The position numbers were made by a program, and so were the translations under genes. From NCBI GenBank assembly GCA_963847085.1, contig CAWJYO010000005.1, forward strand, positions 82,843 through 146,842: 64,000 nt of DNA. Direction: 5' to 3'. Shown here in pieces: positions 61,872 to 64,000 of the stretch (positions within the stretch are counted from its first letter, which is position 1; the number at the start of each line of letters is the position of its first letter). The stretch is from Ilyomonas sp963847085. GTDB taxonomy: Bacteria > Bacteroidota > Bacteroidia > Chitinophagales > Chitinophagaceae. The notes under the pieces were generated by a model. It made no database searches. It worked only from the letters and a program-made list of their open reading frames with translations, and was not told the origin of the DNA.

Positions 61872-63515
61872 ATGACAAGTTTTTCTTCCATCAACAAGCT
61901 ACTTACAATGCAAAAGATTAAAACAATTGGTTGTATTATTTTTTTACTGGTTATATCAAATTGTATATTCAGCCAGCAACGCCCAAACATTATTCTTATT
62001 CTGGCTGATGATATGGGTTATTCGGACATCAGTTGTTTTGGAAGTGAGATACCAACTCCTAATCTTGATAAGCTTGCATCTAAAGGTGTTCGCTTTACCC
62101 AATTTTATAATGGCGCCAGATGTTGCCCTACGCGGGCCAGCTTGCTCACCGGTTTGTTTCCACACGAAGCAGGCATTGGACAGATGACAGAAAATTCAAC
62201 CGATACCTCTGCCTATCACTGGGGAACGGAAGGTTACCAGGGTTATCTTAACCATCATTGTGTAACGCTGGCAGAAGTATTAAGCGCTGCTGGTTATCAT
62301 ACTTATATGACGGGTAAATGGCATTTGGGTATGCAACAGCAAGACAGGTTGCCTTTGCAGCGTGGCTTTGAAAAATACTACGGCGTATTAGATGGTGCAA
62401 TGAGTTATTTTAAACCACAAGGGGGCAGAGGTTTATGGTATATGAATACAAAACAACCCCCACCGCAAGGCAACTATTATACTACTGATGCCTTTACCGA
62501 TTCTGCTATTGCTTTCTTAAAAGAACAGAAAGATAGCAAACCTTTCTTTTTATACCTGGCTTTTAATGCACCACACTGGCCATTGCAGGCAAAGGCTGAA
62601 GACATTCAAAAGTTTGCAGGAGTGTATGATAAAGGATGGGATAAAATACGTGCAGAAAGATATGCCCGTCAAAAACAAATGGGCATTGTTGATGCTAATA
62701 CCAAGCTATCGCAACGGGATACGTCAGTACGGGCATGGGATGAATTAGCTGATTCAGATAAGAACAATGTTGCGTACCGTATGCAGGTATATGCAGCCCA
62801 GGTAAGTTGTATTGATCAAAATGTTGGAAAGCTGATAGCCACTTTAAAAGAGAAGAATCAACTTGATAATACTCTCATTATTTTTTTGAGTGATAATGGT
62901 GCTTGCCCGGAGCCATATAAAGAACTTGGCGGAGGTGCACAAAGCGACATTAATAACGGTGCTTTGTCTACTGCCATATCATATGGTGAAGGATGGGCCA
63001 ATGCTTCCAATACACCTTACCGTAAATGGAAACGCGAAACAGAAGAAGGCGGCATTTCTGCACCTTTTATCATGTATTGGCCGAAAGGCATTGGCGATAA
63101 AGAACAGAACAGTATTGTAACCACACCTTCTTATTTGCCTGATATAATGCCGACACTGCTTGATGTGGGCAATGCAAAATATCCTGCAATATTTAAAGGC
63201 AATACCATTTATCCGCTCACGGGTAGAAGCCTGGCGCCTGTACTAAAAGGCGATACAATTAGTAAACATGAGTACATGTATTGGGAGCATGAAGGCTGGC
63301 AGGCTGTGCGTAAAGGCAACTGGAAAGCCGTCAAGGATAAAAAAGGAACTACATGGAGTTTATATGATCTTTCAACAGACCGGGATGAAGAGCAAAATCT
63401 TGCAAGTAAAAATGAAGATATTTTGAATGATCTGGTGATTCATTGGAATCAATGGCGCGAAGAAGATTATGTTTTTCCAAAACATGCAGACAAGAACAAT
63501 ACAAGTGTTGAATAA
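61872..63515 (+). CDS. Sulfatase (formylglycine-dependent, arylsulfatase family)
   Basis: A 547-residue type I sulfatase. The signal peptide is best read from the ATG at 61908 (MQKIKTIGCIIFLLVISNCIFSQ). Metal-site ILILADDMGYSD, and GARCCPTRASLLTG with the modified Cys of C-x-P-x-R (Cys type). GKWHLG follows near 150, and IFLSDNGACPE holds the second metal acids. The C-terminal domain is complete. It should hydrolyse sulfate esters, perhaps of polysaccharides, in the periplasm. No maturase gene is near. Confidence 0.92.
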   Translation: MTSFSSINKLLTMQKIKTIGCIIFLLVISNCIFSQQRPNIILILADDMGYSDISCFGSEIPTPNLDKLASKGVRFTQFYNGARCCPTRASLLTGLFPHEAGIGQMTENSTDTSAYHWGTEGYQGYLNHHCVTLAEVLSAAGYHTYMTGKWHLGMQQQDRLPLQRGFEKYYGVLDGAMSYFKPQGGRGLWYMNTKQPPPQGNYYTTDAFTDSAIAFLKEQKDSKPFFLYLAFNAPHWPLQAKAEDIQKFAGVYDKGWDKIRAERYARQKQMGIVDANTKLSQRDTSVRAWDELADSDKNNVAYRMQVYAAQVSCIDQNVGKLIATLKEKNQLDNTLIIFLSDNGACPEPYKELGGGAQSDINNGALSTAISYGEGWANASNTPYRKWKRETEEGGISAPFIMYWPKGIGDKEQNSIVTTPSYLPDIMPTLLDVGNAKYPAIFKGNTIYPLTGRSLAPVLKGDTISKHEYMYWEHEGWQAVRKGNWKAVKDKKGTTWSLYDLSTDRDEEQNLASKNEDILNDLVIHWNQWREEDYVFPKHADKNNTSVE

Positions 63516-64000
63516 TTTTGAAGGATCTCTCCGTTTTTCTTTTATGCGGTTTTCTTTTTATTTAAGCATAGTCAATGCAACTTTCATTTTGTAGTCATCT
63601 ACCCTTTGCTTTTTTAGGTTATTCCGTTGCTTTGGAGGCGTGGCAGTACATGGATAGTCTGCCTCTGCCTCTTCTATTGCAACGTCAAAACGTTTCGCCA
63701 GGCGCCAGATAGTTACAAAACTTTGATACAAACTGAAAGACTTTTAAGTGAAAGTAATTTTGAATTGATAGTATGTTTGTATAGCAAACGGTGCGGCCAT
63801 CAAATCATACAAACGCATCATCAAAGTGAACATACCGGGTATCCCCGCCAGTTCTTTTACTTGTAATCTTCGCAGTCGCAAGCCCAGAAGTAAAATCACA
63901 CTCGCACATTAGGGTAGTAAAGTTTACTGTTACTACCCTATAGGGTGTGAAAATCTTTCGCGTTCTCAATACGCCAAACTGAAAGTTGAGGCACAACATA
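63516..64000. other. Gene-free end of the window
   Basis: No supported gene. A perfect 11-bp inverted repeat TAGGGTAGTAA / TTACTACCCTA with a 9-base spacer lies at 63910-63940 and might be an operator or terminator. Confidence 0.45.

Noticed and set aside
63627..63866. A 79-codon plus-strand frame near the window end
   Set aside because: No domain, leader or neighbour supports it.

Overview
The window looks like part of a Bacteroidota chromosome, most likely Chitinophagaceae or a relative. The evidence is the moderately AT-rich sequence, the CTnDOT-type Tra proteins, type IX secretion (T9SS) C-terminal domains, a fused S74 chaperone, the AT-rich leaders without Shine-Dalgarno sites, and a Bacteroidota-type UmuDC pair. 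All calls come from reading the sequence; no database was searched.

Layout. (1) 148-13948, minus strand: a compact exopolysaccharide operon with a response regulator, an initiating sugar transferase fused to a receiver-like domain, a half-length TolC-like protein, a Wzz/GumC-like protein with a degenerate kinase domain, glycosyltransferases, a Wzx-type flippase, a Wzy/ligase-type polymerase and an acetyltransferase. (2) 14371-20112, plus strand: a sigma-54 activator response regulator, a hybrid histidine kinase with an HPt domain, and an APC permease. The regulators diverge from the polysaccharide operon and plausibly control it. (3) 20374-21748, plus strand: two integron-like gene cassettes with fold-back recombination sites, cut by an IS3 element. 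(4) 21749-26340: decayed IS3, an aldo-keto reductase remnant, a cold-shock protein and a serine recombinase remnant. (5) 26306-41490: an integrative conjugative element remnant that starts at a tRNA-Lys 3' half, with a tyrosine integrase, an IS256 insertion, an excisionase-like gene and a traN-to-traE operon on the minus strand. Five of its genes carry about a dozen frameshifts. No relaxase, coupling protein or traA-D is visible, so it should not transfer by itself. (6) 41534-44977: a lipoprotein with a papain-like C-terminus beside a small membrane protein, two regulators and a transposase remnant. (7) 45118-52485: the most unusual part. It is an integron-like cassette array on the minus strand (cupin gene, membrane metallopeptidase pair, gene-less mini-cassette, T9SS protein) next to a tyrosine recombinase gene in the same orientation. 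The cassettes are bounded by short complementary ends, and two of the junctions are fold-back sites of about 200 bp. (8) 52783-57749: a DNA-damage module with a membrane-anchored exonuclease VII-like protein, an SRAP/HMCES protein and UmuDC, with related dyad operators. (9) 58091-63515: an S74-chaperone surface protein, a small secreted OB-fold-like protein, a nucleoside deoxyribosyltransferase/TIR-like protein and a sulfatase.

The best candidate for a new system is the cassette array plus recombinase. The cassette ends follow integron logic (a core of type GTTRRRY opening a cassette and its complement closing it). The recombinase, however, has the ordinary XerC/D spacing and lacks the extra domain of classical integron integrases, and its gene lies in the same direction as the cassettes.
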